A program made the position numbers and the translations under genes. From the NCBI GenBank assembly GCA_936432065.2, contig OW386285.2, positions 105,281,869-105,345,868 of the forward strand: a DNA stretch of 64,000 nucleotides. The letters run 5' to 3'. Under the pieces are notes generated by a model. The model was not told the DNA's origin. It saw nothing but the letters and a program-made list of their open reading frames with translations, and did no database searches. Positions 44,001 through 54,762 of the stretch are shown here, piece by piece (positions within the stretch are counted from its first letter, which is position 1; each line of letters opens with the position of its first letter). This DNA is from Rutpela maculata. Lineage: Eukaryota > Arthropoda > Insecta > Coleoptera > Cerambycidae.

Positions 44001-44836
44001 TAAAGAGACATATTCATTTAAAATCAGTTGTGAATATTAGATTTCAGCCAGTGGAAGCCACATAACATGCGAGCACATTTTCTGCTTTTTATATAACAAT
44101 TTCTTTAAAAGAAAATGATATCAATATAAAAAAAAACTAATGTTGAACCATTTGAATGCTTTTACTATAATCTATAAATGTTACACGAAAACAATTTTCC
44201 ATTTAACGATAAAATAAAGATATATTTTTTGTGTAACAAAAGAACTGTTTAATTCATACTTCTAGGTATACTATTAACATTTTAGTTTGAATCTAGATAG
44301 GACAATATAGGTAATAAAACATATATATTAAAGCATAAACATATTTTATTTAAACATAAAACATTATTAATTATATTCATCATCCGGTTCTTGTTCCTGA
44401 TTAACGGTTTCTCTAAAATTAAAACAAAAAAACAACATATTAATAATGAAACATTATGATGAACAAATCTGTTAAAAGATTTCGTTAAATAATATATTAT
44501 TTTGAGACCATATTATATAAAACTAGTTTTGTTAAAATGCCTCTCGTAATACATTCAATTTCAAATTTTTTTTGTGTGAGTAATTGTGATCGCTTGTATA
44601 TGAAGTACTAGTTTATTTACATACAGTGTGTGCTATTTAAGGTCACAACACCCTTTTATTTTGAAACGCGTTGACTGATTTGATTTTTTTTTTTTTTTTT
44701 ATATATATATAATGCTCGATGAGCTTTATTTGAGTGTTTTGAAAAATGTGTAATTTTCATATTTTCAAGGCCTACTAAAGCTCCACTAAATGGGTCGAAA
44801 TTTCGATATCGACTATTAGGCAATTTTTTATCAGCA

Positions 44837-45154
44837 AATTGGATAGCGTATTCGATTCGCAGTTGTCTCAAATACCTCTATACAAAATTTTAGCTCAATA
44901 CCTCATAGAAGCACTATTTATTTAAAGAATAAGTTTTCTTTTTCCTTCCTCATTTAGTGTCTGATGTTCCTTAAGTCGAATGACTACTTTACCTTTTTAG
45001 TAAACCTAACCGACTTTTATACAGGGCCAGTTGAAAATAAGTGAGAAATTTTAAATTTGGCTATTGAATAACAAACACCCTATATGAGGTATCGAACTAA
45101 AATGTTGTATAAAGGTATTTGAGACAACTGTGAATTGAGTACGCTATCCAATTG
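44837..45154. repeat. Foldback with 70-bp arms inside the 3-kb TIR element
   Basis: The segment 44837-44909 (GGATAGCGTATTCGATTCGC...) is repeated in inverted form at 45085-45154 with about 10 differences. The interval between is about 175 bp. It is probably a separate insertion, whose outer borders may be near 44622 and 45170. Confidence 0.75.
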
Positions 45155-45160
45155 TTTTCT

Positions 45161-45543
45161 TCAATAGCCCACTGTACTAAATCTGAAGAAAACTCTATAT
45201 TTGCTGCCGTCAGAAAAACTAAAGCTTTCATTTAAACTATCTAAAATAGTGTGTTGAATGCACGGACCCCCCTCAACATTGATATTACGTTTATCAGGCC
45301 TAGTTTGGAAATAGTTATGTCTCAAAGTAGAATTCGAATTAGAGCAACTAGCAATTTCATTGTTAACTTGAACATCATGAACATTACAATGTAATTCACG
45401 ATGAGGTAATTCGAGTTCATATTCGTCCGTTATTGTAGTCGTTTGAGTACTAGATGCAATTATCAACATGAATTTATCTGTTTTGTCCTTGATTGCTCTT
45501 TGACGTGATCTTTTTTTGCCTCTTTGTTGAGAATTTCATCATG
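45161..45543 (-). CDS. Unrecognised open frame in the 3-kb TIR element
   Basis: An open frame of about 128 codons on the minus strand beginning HDEILNKEAKKRSRQRAIKD. It is basic at first, then Ser/Asn-rich, ending FRFSTVGY. An AG acceptor-like TATTATAG lies just upstream (about 45553), so this could be an internal exon. No catalytic motif or known domain is visible. The last part runs up to the foldback. It might encode part of the element's own protein or be chance. Confidence 0.3.
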
Positions 45544-46201
45544 TATAAAATACTATAATATATAATAAGTCCAATATTATATATTTTAAGTACGTAAGAA
45601 GCAAATATTGTAACCTAAAAAATTAACAAGTCTTCTAAAAAATCCCACTTACTAATTATAGGTACTTACCTTATTATGTAAATGAACCACTACACAATAC
45701 AATTCACAAACGAATAGTAATTTATGTAACAATTAGCTGCAAAGTGCAAATCGAATAGAATAGGGGTGAAAATACAACGTGCACTAGTTACGCGTGGCGG
45801 CGTTGTGTCTGTGTCGCCGCAGACGTTCATGACAATGTACCAACCAACAACTTGATTCCACTATAGATTTGGCGGGAGATTTAAAAAAATTATATACTGA
45901 AAATTGAACTTGATTGCACTATATACCTCAAACAATACATTATTAATGACGAAGCGGTCGAGATTCGTCGAGACGACAAACCAGATTCGGGAAATAAAAG
46001 TGACATACCTTAACGGACATATCATGTATATGTGTTTATGTATATACCTCCAACAATATCCATGGTATATGTCACGTATGAATATTAATAGCTGCATATA
46101 CATTTCATATCTTTATGTATATTTAAAAATGTATATGTGTATTTTAACATTGTATGTACATGCTATGAATGTACATATCCACGAGATGTTGTGTGGGTAT
46201 A

Positions 46202-46372
46202 TCATTAAATATTATATCTTGGGGCAAGGGGGCAGATATTAATAGAGTATGTGTCTATAAAAAGGCTTATAAGGCTAATATTTAATTTAAAACCAACAGA
46301 GTCTTGTAGGAATGCATTTATGGAGAACAAAACCTAGAGCTATCCAGTACATCTACAATTACGGCTGGAAAA
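46202..46372 (+). pseudogene. Post-RT remnant of the CR1-like ORF2
   Basis: It directly continues the frame lost at 43225 (ISWGKGADINRVCVYKKAYK), with two stops (46290 and about 46309), and is cut by the foldback element starting near 46373. Confidence 0.7.
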
Positions 46373-46771
46373 GGTCTATCAGTTTTTGTCTACCACCAAT
46401 TTTATCCCCTAAAGAGGGCAAAAAAAAGGTTCTGATTTTGACACGCTGAAGGCAACTTTAGACAAAAAAAAATTCTATCATGTCAGTTTCCCCTCTACCA
46501 CTCTCTTTTATCTCCTAGGGCAGAGGGACACGATAGAAATTTTCTTTTTGCCCAAAATTAATTTCAGCACATCAAAATACTTCAGAAAAATTAGATCAGA
46601 ACCTTAGGACAAGACTTTTATGCCCTTTTTAGGGGATAAAAGAGGTGGTAGACAAAAACTGATGCTATAGATTTTTTTTAATATCAGAATAGGTTTCAGC
46701 ATATCAAGAAACATAAGATAAGATGGTTCTGATCAAAAGTGCAGCTCTTTTTTTTTGATGACCTGTGTAAT
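46373..46771. mobile_element. Foldback element related to 37141-37522
   Basis: Inverted arms: CTATCAGTTTTTGTCTACCACC with TTTTATCCCCTAAA (46376-46415) pair with TTTAGGGGATAAAAGAGGTGG and AGACAAAAACTGATG (46625-46668). A second inner pair surrounds CTCCTAGG. The right portion matches 37330-37522. Its left end differs from the 37-kb copy. Confidence 0.65.
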
Positions 46772-47297
46772 AAATATTGAAAATACATAAAAAAATTATT
46801 TGAAGTATACAACTTTATAGAAAATTTCATAGTGTTCAATTTAAGTTCTATTCAATTTTGTTGAACGATGCACTCTAAATTTGGAAAAACTAAAAAGTGT
46901 ATGTTTTCTTTGGAAAATTTTTCAAAGTAAATTTTTTTATGTTATAATCGCGATAAAAAATTGAAATAAATTGAACGTAAAGGTACTAAGTATGGTTATA
47001 TTTAAAAAAAAACATAGTAAATTAAAAAATATATATTTACATATTAGAAATTAACAATAATTATATTTTTCACACTATTTTCATAAGAACCCTTCAAGTG
47101 CCTATAAAAAATGATAAATAAATAAATTAAAGATAAATAATCCTTTCAGACGGTATTTTGAAGTCAATAATATGTGTTTTCATTTCCAATTGACAAATAT
47201 TGATATTTCATTATTACCAAAAAATTACCAAAATAACTGTTTTAGCTAAAAAATGGCTAATTTCAGGTGATTTTTTTAAATCTTTATTTACCTATTA

Positions 47298-47748
47298 ATC
47301 CAGGCATCCAGGCAACGAATGCTCAAAAAAGGGTGTAGAGGGAAATTTTAGGGACAGAAAATTTGACTTCGGAACTTTGTTTGGACTAGTCCGTACAAAT
47401 AGAGCAAAAAACGTGAGGCGAAAAAATTGTTTTCCGCAATTTCCGAATTTCGAGGGCGGATATCTCGAGAACAGAATAATATATCGAATGTAAGTAGTGA
47501 TTCTTATAGCAAATTTTGTCAGCTTCAATTTTGTAATAGAGTGGTCAAGCTGCTAAGACCCATAGTTTCCGAGATATAAGCGAAAAACCAAAAAATGGTA
47601 CCTTTAAAGTGCCCCCCCTCCCCCCCGCTCATCACCTAGGAGTGGGGACTTTTGATATGTTCATCTCCAGACTAGTTCAAACAAAGTTCCGAAGTCAAAT
47701 TTTCTGTCCCTAAAATTTCCCTCTTTAATCATTCGTTGCCTGGTCTAT
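47298..47748. mobile_element. Foldback MITE with arms of about 60 bp
   Basis: The left arm (AACGAATG at 47315, then GGGAAATTTTAGGGACAG, AAATTTGACTTCGGAAC, to about 47390) reappears inverted at 47678-47745 (GTTCCGAAGTCAAATTT, CTGTCCCTAAAATTTCCC, CATTCGTTGCCTGG). Ends resemble those of the 24.6-25.3 kb foldback. A C-rich run lies at 47611-47631. There is no ORF of note. Confidence 0.8.
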
Positions 47749-48127
47749 ACAACAAAACTTTTTAATGCAAAGTAGAAAAAGTCACATATATTATTTTATT
47801 GACAAAGACTTCTCCAAATATTTAATGCCTACCGATTCTCAAGCACGTCTCCGGGGCCATGCAAAAGTCTATATTAAGTTTCGGCCAGAAATATCAGCTG
47901 TCTTTTTCGACGAAATTTGTGTCGATTTTTTGCTATTTTTCAACTTAAATAGATTTTCTGAGGCTCTACAATAGTATCACTGATCGCTATAAAATGGCGT
48001 CCACTCCAAGAGCACTCAATGCAAATGACGGCGTTTAGTCAAATGATCTATGACCTTTTGAATGAACACGGCCAATAAGTAATGATATTATTCTTTTGAA
48101 TCTCACAAGCTACCAAGGAAATACCAT

Positions 48128-48640
48128 TAGATAGATAGATATTTTTATTGGTGTTAGAATACATTATTAAATGCTTACACAAGTCAGAAATATCAGTATA
48201 AAATAAGGTGTATTAATAACAAAAATACAGAATAATAGTGTGAATAATACATAAAAATATTGTGTGAAACAATTATGTAGTAGTGGACAGTAAAAACAGT
48301 AAAATTGGTAAAACATATAGTATAAACACAAGAACGGTAAAACTTATGAAAATGTAGAATTAAAATATAGTTAAGAACAAAAAAGAAAAATGCACAGTGT
48401 CTAGGCAGTTTTTAAATTAAGTCAGAGTGATCGTTCTCAAGAAAATCGTTTAATGTGTAAAAGGCCTTGGATTTTAAGTAGGCTTTGATTTTGTTTTTAA
48501 ACTGCAAGAGGTTTAGGTTCTTTACAGAATTTTGTCACAATTTCTTGTATTGTGGTTGTGTAGCTGGCTGTGCATTACATATTGATGTTCGTATTATTTG
48601 AGGTAAAGTAAACACTCAAAAATTTAAACACGCAATGTTA
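48128..48640 (-). mobile_element. 5'-truncated non-LTR element, ORF2 C-terminus and 3' UTR, (TCTA)n tail
   Basis: On the minus strand a short ORF2 tail (NSVKNLNLLQFKNKIKAYLK to a stop near 48413) is followed by about 270 bp of 3' UTR ending AATAAAAATATCTATCTATCTAA. The tail is at 48128-48141. The 5' border is uncertain. Confidence 0.65.
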
Positions 48641-48997
48641 GTATATTAAGTTTAATAAATTAATCTTTGCAATCATCCCTATATTTTAGCTGGGAGAGTA
48701 TGTAAAGAACCATAGAAGGCCATAAGTAGGAAGTTTAAGGATATTATGTTGACTAGGTTACATAAAAAATAAACATTAAGTTATGGCTATTAAAAAAATA
48801 ATTAATTTTAATGCCCCATATATCTTATTGATAGAAATATTTTACTAAAGAATATTTTATATTTCTATACTTTACTTTTGTATTTTACTAAATCATATTT
48901 TAACCCAATCTTCATATTTTGGTCTCTAGAATATTCAGTCGAAGAATGTAACTTTACTTATGGAACACCCTGTATATTATATTTTACAATATTTCAG

Positions 48998-49220
48998 CAA
49001 AAAGCAAAGGAGGCCCGCAGTAATCGCTATTCAGAGCTACAGTTGCCACACAGGCACGTATGTGACATGGTTGCAATGTACTTAGGAATAGAACCTAACG
49101 AGATTATGGAAGGAGTTATAGATTATTCAGAATCTGTAGACCTGTTGAGCAGTTTACTAGATAAAGAGAAAATTAGAGGTGTTTTATTTTATGTACAGGA
49201 GGGCCCGCCATATCCAATAG
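48998..49220 (+). CDS. Putative exon 2 of an axonemal outer-arm dynein heavy chain
   Basis: 223 bp between TTTCAG (48997) and ATAG|GTACTA (49220/49221), entering in phase 0 and leaving after the first base of a codon. It encodes QKAKEARSNRYSELQLPHRH, then VCDMVAMYLGIEPNEIMEGV and a LLSSLLDKEKIRGVLFYVQE block. This pattern (a helical segment, then a hydrophobic strand with FY) matches my recollection of the extreme N-terminus of DNAH5/DNAH8-type heavy chains, which form the tail of outer-arm dynein in cilia and sperm flagella. The long catalytic part would lie beyond the window. Base composition is more balanced than the surrounding TE DNA. Confidence 0.7.
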
Positions 49221-49275
49221 GTACTATATATAGTCACATAAGTGTTTTAAAATCTTTGATGCCTTTTAATTTCAG
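49221..49275 (+). other. Intron 2 of the putative dynein gene, 55 bp
   Basis: It begins GTACTA and ends TTTCAG, is AT-rich, and contains an in-frame-breaking sequence. The minimal size contrasts with the 14-kb first intron. Confidence 0.7.
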
Positions 49276-49418
49276 AAACTGGACGTCATAATTCTGCTGC
49301 TAAGGAGAATATCAGAAGGATATACGTTACTAATGGTGAATCGATACCAATGACAGACAAATGTGTTGCTGTATATAAAATTACATTTCGTGGACTTGAT
49401 ATGAAAAATATAACCGAT
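49276..49418 (+). CDS. Putative exon 3 of an axonemal outer-arm dynein heavy chain
   Basis: 143 bp from after TTTCAG to GAT|GTAAGA (49418/49419), completing the split codon as Glu and leaving in phase 0. It encodes ETGRHNSAAKENIRRIYVTN, then GESIPMTDKCVAVYKITF and RGLDMKNITD. The strand IRRIYVTNG...CVAVYKI...NITD aligns by eye with the second conserved N-terminal block of outer-arm gamma-type heavy chains. No further exon was found between here and 64000, so intron 3 may be another very long intron. Confidence 0.7.
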
Positions 49419-49906
49419 GTAAGAAATTAAGAAATCTTGAGGTTGAGTCTAGTCTAAAATATAATTATACAACTAGATACGTGCCATATTTTGCCTTTAT
49501 CTGTTCTTATAAAGCAATGAATATTTGATGATTTAGCGTTGGTTTACCAATGGTCCAACGCGTAGTTAAAAGTGTTATATTAGTCGGGGAGCCCCCAAGG
49601 ACAATGTTTTTCATAAAGATAAAAGCCTAAGGAACAATTTAAGACATGTCCTAAAAAAAAACTGGCTGTACTTTCAAAATGGCGGCCATATGTTAAAAAA
49701 AACTGTTGCCGATATTGTTTTTGTCATTTAACACAAAAACTAAAAAAGATGGACAAAAACTTTTTTCACAAAAAACAACGTGCATAAAATTTTCTACAAT
49801 TTTGTTCCTATACAATATTTTGATAGGAGTTACCATTTTCCAGATAAATGAGTCCAAAATTAAGAAAACATGGAAATTCATATATCGGTAAATCACTGTG
49901 ACAATT

Positions 49907-51200
49907 CGGCTGCTCCATGCCAAAACACAGTATCTGACAATTTTTTCAAAAATGAGTTTTATACATGGAGGTACATATTGTGTTTGGACGCATCTTTAGA
50001 GCTGGTCTATTTATCATTTCCTTCACTGGTTTAGGAGATATGACATGTTGAAAACACACTATCTGCACCATTCGTACCTTTTTCCTAGTCCAAAACAAAG
50101 CATGTGCTTTATTCGACATCAAAACACAGCATGTACCAGATACTGTGTTTTGGGAATAATGAGATTTTAAAATTTTTGGCGATAATACACAGTATTTACA
50201 AGATCGTATCATGTTAGTTGATGTAAGTGTTAAGACTGAAGTCTCCGTTCAATAATTATTGCTCTATGTGGCACGAAAGTGTAAGAGGACGTGAGGCCCA
50301 CAATATTGTCGATGATATTTTCAGAGTTTTCCAGGAAGAACGAGACGTAAAAGAGTTTATTATTTGGACAGATAAGTTTACGGGGAAAATAAAAATTGGA
50401 TTTTGTACACATCTGATTTATTTAGTAATGGCAGAAAGAAAAGAGGCAAATCCTAAAAAATAGCAAGGAGGACTCTTTAAATGGTTTTTTGGTAAGTCAT
50501 GTGGTTGTGGTACGGTTCAAGAAACCAACCAGATGCTTGGAATACAAAACTGATTTTGGCCAGACGGAATATACCTTACTAGATTTTTTACAAAAGAAAT
50601 TCAACTTTGAAAATATGCCTGAATTTTTATCGAAACGTGGGGTATTGAAGTACAAAAATGAAGAAATAATTAAAGTTCTAGGGCATTTATGCCTAAAAAT
50701 AGGTTGAATTTTTTTAGAAACCTTACAGAAAGCAATACTGTTCCGGACTTAGTCGAAAACTATGACGTTGAAAATGTGCAAAATAGTACTTAGTATTTTT
50801 TATTGACAACTAAATAAATGAAAATAATAACTACTGTGTTTTTAACTAAGTAAATAAACACATATATTTACTGCGTTTTGTTATTTAAAGAATTTTTTTG
50901 TGAAATATTTTAATTTATTTCACTGTCGTAGTTCATTTATTGTTGCAGATACTGTGTTTTGCAATAACAAAATACTTGCACTCTCTACGTCAAAACCAAG
51001 TATGTGTCAAATCAAAGGTTAAAGCTTAAAATTAATAAATTTAAATTATGAGGAAAAAATCGTATAATCAACTATATTCAGTACCCAAAATATATTTGAC
51101 ATATATTAAATACTTTTTAAAGGCAAAGCAGAAACACTAAAATCGCTTTTATGACGAATTATTATTTATTCACATACTGGGTTTTGGCATGGAGCAGCCG
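49907..51200. mobile_element. Decayed DNA transposon, TSD AATT, with reiterated CAAAACACAGTAT motifs
   Basis: Inverted ends: CGGCTGCTCCATGCCAAAAC, then ACAGTAT at the left, with the same at the right apart from CCAGTAT. AATT flanks both (49903-49906 and 51201-51204). The motif CAAAACACAGTATNTG or variants repeats in both orientations near each end (about 49921, 50053, 50094, 50124, 50143, 50948, 50992, 51175). The middle encodes a degenerate protein. The superfamily is not assigned. Confidence 0.85.
50227..50814 (+). pseudogene. C-terminal transposase-like protein of the AATT-flanked transposon, frameshifted
   Basis: The first frame (50227-50463) has MWHESVRGREAHNIVDDIFR and VKEFIIWTDKFTGKIKIGF. 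It resembles a widespread insect TE protein in which a WHE..GR..A..I block precedes an IIWLDNC..QNKNW-like motif; here the Asp is kept but the following residues have changed. The second frame (50489-50707) has FKKPTRCLEYKTDFG and DFLQKKFNFENMPE. After another frameshift near 50685 it ends MPKNRLNFFRNLTESNT...VENVQNST and a stop at 50792. The protein is truncated at its N-terminus, so the element is internally deleted and non-autonomous. Confidence 0.6.
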
Positions 51201-53740
51201 AATTATTGTAAGGCTTATAATATAACTTTATATTATTAACATAACAAAAAATAAAATACACTGAAAAAAAATTAATAATAATAATAATAATATAATTTGC
51301 AAATATTTATCTCGAAAATGGATAGTAAATAAAAGTGATTATTAACACATCTATAAGAAAACTGTCTGTTCTTTAATATTAATGAAGAATATAATTGTCA
51401 TGATTTGACTATATATTGCCATTTTGGCAACGTCTACCACCTTTCAGCGGAGGTAGAATGTGATTTTTAATCGAAATAGTGCATAAAATGCTTGTAGAGA
51501 AAATATCAGCTTTGTAGATTAATATTCAGCGGCGGAAAATGCAAAACTTCTCCGTGAACTGCAAAAGCCCGGACCGCAACGGCCACAGTCACGCGCGTGC
51601 ATTCAATTACGTCTGGATTCGACCCCCAGCCCCGGTATTGACAACACCGGTGGGTGTGGATGTATGTCTGCGTTTTTCCAAATGTGTAACCCCCTTCCGC
51701 ACAGCCTTGGCTTTGGATTTGGGGGTTGTCTACTATCTGTGGTGTGTTTATGTTTTTTAGCAACATAAGACGATAGGTAGACTGTATTTTTTTGGCCGTC
51801 TTATTAAATACTATTCCACAAAAAAATTTCAGCTTTGTAGATATAAGTAAAAAATATTTTTGGTTTTCCACACTTTGCGTGGATGGTAGACCTAATATGA
51901 CAACGCTTTCGACACGGTAGAATATTATTTTTCGGTATGTTTTTATGTCATCTGTGAGTATGTAAAATTTCAATCTTGTAGATATATATTTATATATACA
52001 TTTATGCAACTTTTTATAACACGTTTAATTTTTTACTCATTTTTTCAGCACTAAAAGTTTTCTTAGACTTGCATCATCATTAATACTTTTTATGTTAGAG
52101 AAAAAATAAAAAAAAGTGTCGGAAAGTTCATTCAATTCTCTTTACATAAGCTGTCTACTTTTTCGAAAAAAAACGATAATTATCGAGATATTCAAGGAAA
52201 TGTAGGAAATTACACGTTTTCCTATAGAGTGTATGTAAATCTCAATAAAAAAAAAAAAATTTCTCAGAAACCTTTGTTTGAAGGGCCGAGATTAACAGAG
52301 CGTCAAAGTAGTACATGATATTAAGTGAACATCATATACGAGATTGATTTCAATTTATTACCGATTAATTACGGTGACAAAATGGAGAAATTTTACCGAA
52401 AAAAAAAAATCCAAATCCCGCCCCCTCTAATTCCTTCATTTTTGTCGGAATTGAAAAAATACAAAAACGGTTTTAGCAAATTTAATTCTATTTAAATTTG
52501 CGTAGTCTTAGAGTAGTCTTTTGGCGTAGGAGCCCAGATTAAAAAGTTGCCAACTGTTGAAGCTCAAAATTTGCGATTTTTTTGCCGTACATTACCGATA
52601 TTTCAGAAGTTATCTCCGAAACGAAAAAAAATATCGAAATTCTGATGGAAATAAAAGATTCGTAGTGAAAAATACTCATTTGACCTTATTTTTTATTTCG
52701 AGCTAACTCCCATCGTTTCGGAGAAAAATAGCAAAAAACAGCTTGCATTTGGGAGCTGAAAAAATTGCAAAAACATGCAATCTTGACACGTTCATATTTT
52801 TCGAAAAACACCATTGGGACGGCCGTACGATGTCGGGACGTATAGAGGAAGTCTTCCAGATAAACCTGATCATAAATTGCACGGCGAAACTCGAAAATTC
52901 GGCTCGGCACGAACGAATCAAAAGTGACATTTTGTGAAATTTCAGAAAATTTATATCTTTGCAACATGTTATTTAATTTTTTAATTTCTGCAGGACTTAT
53001 AGATTGGCAGAATTGCACCTTTATCATTGATACTGTCCCCAACTAGCTCAATTAGTTGCTGGAACGTAGCAATGACTATTGTAGGTACTTTAAAGTGTTC
53101 TGTCACTAGTCACAAGAGCATAACAGGAACGTTCCCATTACATGAGTATGACCAAAATGGGGAATATTTTTTCGGTTATCGCAACGTTCCGGCTACATTC
53201 CCGGAACTAGCCCTGTTACGTTCCAAATGCGTTGTGGTTATGTAGCGGTAACGTCGCGGAATGTAAATCGCGACTTTCGGGGAACTTTACCACGCCCCAC
53301 TCTGTCAAATGAATATTGCCTGCTTTGTCTTGCAACTGATTTTATTATACTTGTGTTTCATTCCTACATGTTTATTGCTATCCATTTCCCTAACTCAGAA
53401 ACTTAATAGAATACTAGACTAGTATAATATTAGAAGGCAAAACTTGTACAATTTCCCAATAGCTAAGCATCACAATTAAAACGGATGCAAGTTTATTGTC
53501 AAACATAATGATAAAACGTCCAAATCTGGCACGCGCCCTTATAATTTGCATTTTTTAATTAAAATATTGTCTTTAAAATATTTAACGTCATGTGAGAATG
53601 TGTCAACCTGAATGCTGAAATCTATTTTTTATTGTTCTTTGAAACTTGAAAATAATTTTTATCCATTAATTTATTATATTTGGTGCAGAAATAGTGATAA
53701 ATTAAATTTTTAAGTTATTTATGAAGTCATGACTTGTAAT
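51201..53740. other. No gene recognised; possible tRNA-related SINE at about 51540-51640
   Basis: The segment 51545-51650 is GC-richer than its surroundings and contains GGATTCGACCCCCAG, a B-box-like sequence, preceded by CCGCAACGGCC. It might be a SINE head, but an A box and tail are not clear. The rest (AT-rich, many A/T runs, and GTTACG/CGTTCC-rich 53085-53280) shows no ORF or element ends. Confidence 0.35.
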
Positions 53741-54114
53741 AATGGCATCATAAGTCTTGGCCATCAAGATGGCGTATTTCAGAAAGAATCACTTTGAAGT
53801 CGTGTTTACTAAGAAATGCGACTTGAAAGTAATTGTTACTTGAGGATAGTGACAGGAACTGAAAATATGTAACTTTAAAGTTATATTTACTACAAAGTAT
53901 CGAATGGGACTGTAGCATCACTTTAAAGTTGCAGCAAAGTTCCCGCTGCCACCTCATAGTTACATTTTTTCCAACATTGATTCTGAACGCCGCGCCCTGG
54001 TGTGCTGCCATACGTCCGACGCGCGACGTTTAAACTGAACGCGTCCCTAATTTTGACTTGTCTATAGGGGAAAATCATGTCAGCAGATGGTATCAGTGAA
54101 TTTCAATATTTTCA

Positions 54115-54320
54115 ATCAACATTCGCGAAAATCAAACAAATGAACCCAGTAGGGATTTACCTTTGATACAAAGGAATTCACATATAAGGAAAAGTTTATA
54201 TAGTGACAGCGGTTGTCATGATATATAAATCGCTCTCACATATTGGTGAATTTGTGTGTATCGGAGGTAAATCCCTACTTTGTTCATTTGTTTGATTTTC
54301 GCGAATATCGGAAATGGTGA
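54115..54320. mobile_element. Foldback MITE, arms about 65 bp
   Basis: ATTCGCGAAAATCAAACAAA, then TGAAC and AGTAGGGATTTACCT in the left arm (54121-54172), pairs with AGGTAAATCCCTACT, GTTCA and TTTGTTTGATTTTCGCGAAT in the right arm (54263-54307). The match continues with minor differences on both sides. There is no coding sequence. Confidence 0.8.
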
Positions 54321-54393
54321 TGAAAACATGTAGTTGTCACAACGTTACGTCTGTTATTTTATTAATTTTCTTACGTTTGTGAACTGTTCAAAT

Positions 54394-54720
54394 ATGCCGA
54401 AGGTAGAATTAGAATTGTGTGATATCTTTACTCAAATTGTATGCAGAAGTAGACCCATCAAGGACGGTGAAGTGGTATTTAGTGCTGGACATGTAATTCT
54501 CTGCTAAGTCGAAGACGCCGAGAAAAAACAAATATTTGCCCTTTGTTTGCTCCCATGAAGTTAGAATGAATTTAGAAGGTGATGTTGATAAATGAAAATG
54601 CATGTGTAGTTGTACAGCAGGCCAATCCGGATATTATAAGCACACTAGGAATTATTTTAACTATATGCTACATGTATATTGTGAAAAAGAAGAAAAATTT
54701 GAATAAACGATTTTTTTTAA
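54394..54720 (+). pseudogene. SWIM zinc-finger-like protein remnant
   Basis: ATG at 54394 opens MPKVELELCDIFTQIVCRSR, then a stop (TAA) after GHVILC. After frameshifts, NLEGDVDK is followed by TGA and then KCMCSCTAGQSGYYKH, which fits a SWIM finger CxC...CxH in which the second pair reads YKH instead of CKH. Such fingers occur in YqaJ-type and transposase-associated proteins of invertebrates. The Trp-to-stop change and lost Cys suggest decay. The parent gene is not identified. Confidence 0.4.
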
Positions 54721-54743
54721 TTATGTTTTATTTCAGTACTATT

Positions 54744-54762
54744 ATATATATATATATATAGT
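54744..54762. repeat. Short (TA)n run
   Basis: An AT dinucleotide run of about nine units. Confidence 0.9.

Larger units (their letters stand above)
43228..46200. mobile_element. TIR element of about 3 kb with ATACCCACACAACA ends
   Basis: A perfect 14-bp inverted repeat ATACCCACACAACA marks both ends (43228-43241 and 46187-46200). TCAT occurs outside both (43226-43229 and 46202-46205), a possible 4-bp duplication with some uncertainty at the borders. Non-LTR ORF2 sequence is interrupted exactly here and resumes after it (SLNIISWGKGADINRV). Subterminal DNA is made of TGTACATTCATTAGACAT-like repeats (period 92 bp at 43411 and 43503). The interior has minus-strand coding-like pieces and a foldback. 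Superfamily unknown. Confidence 0.7.
38600..46372 (+). mobile_element. Degenerate CR1-like non-LTR element broken by three DNA elements
   Basis: The parts are ORF1 (38640-39330), ORF2 EN (40520-41340), linker and RT (41340-43220), and post-RT (46202-46370). They are interrupted by the TIR element at 39331-40032, the hAT MITE at 41766-42167 and the TIR element at about 43228-46200. Its own 5' and 3' ends are unclear; the 3' side is cut by the foldback element from 46373. Stops and frameshifts are frequent. Confidence 0.8.
34812..48997 (+). other. Intron 1 of the putative dynein gene, about 14.2 kb, TE-filled
   Basis: It runs from GTAAGT at 34812 to TTTCAG at 48997. It holds at least ten TE insertions, several nested, listed separately. 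Stretches without an assigned element include 34830-35354, 46772-47297 and 47746-48127, which are AT-rich with nothing recognised. Confidence 0.55.
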
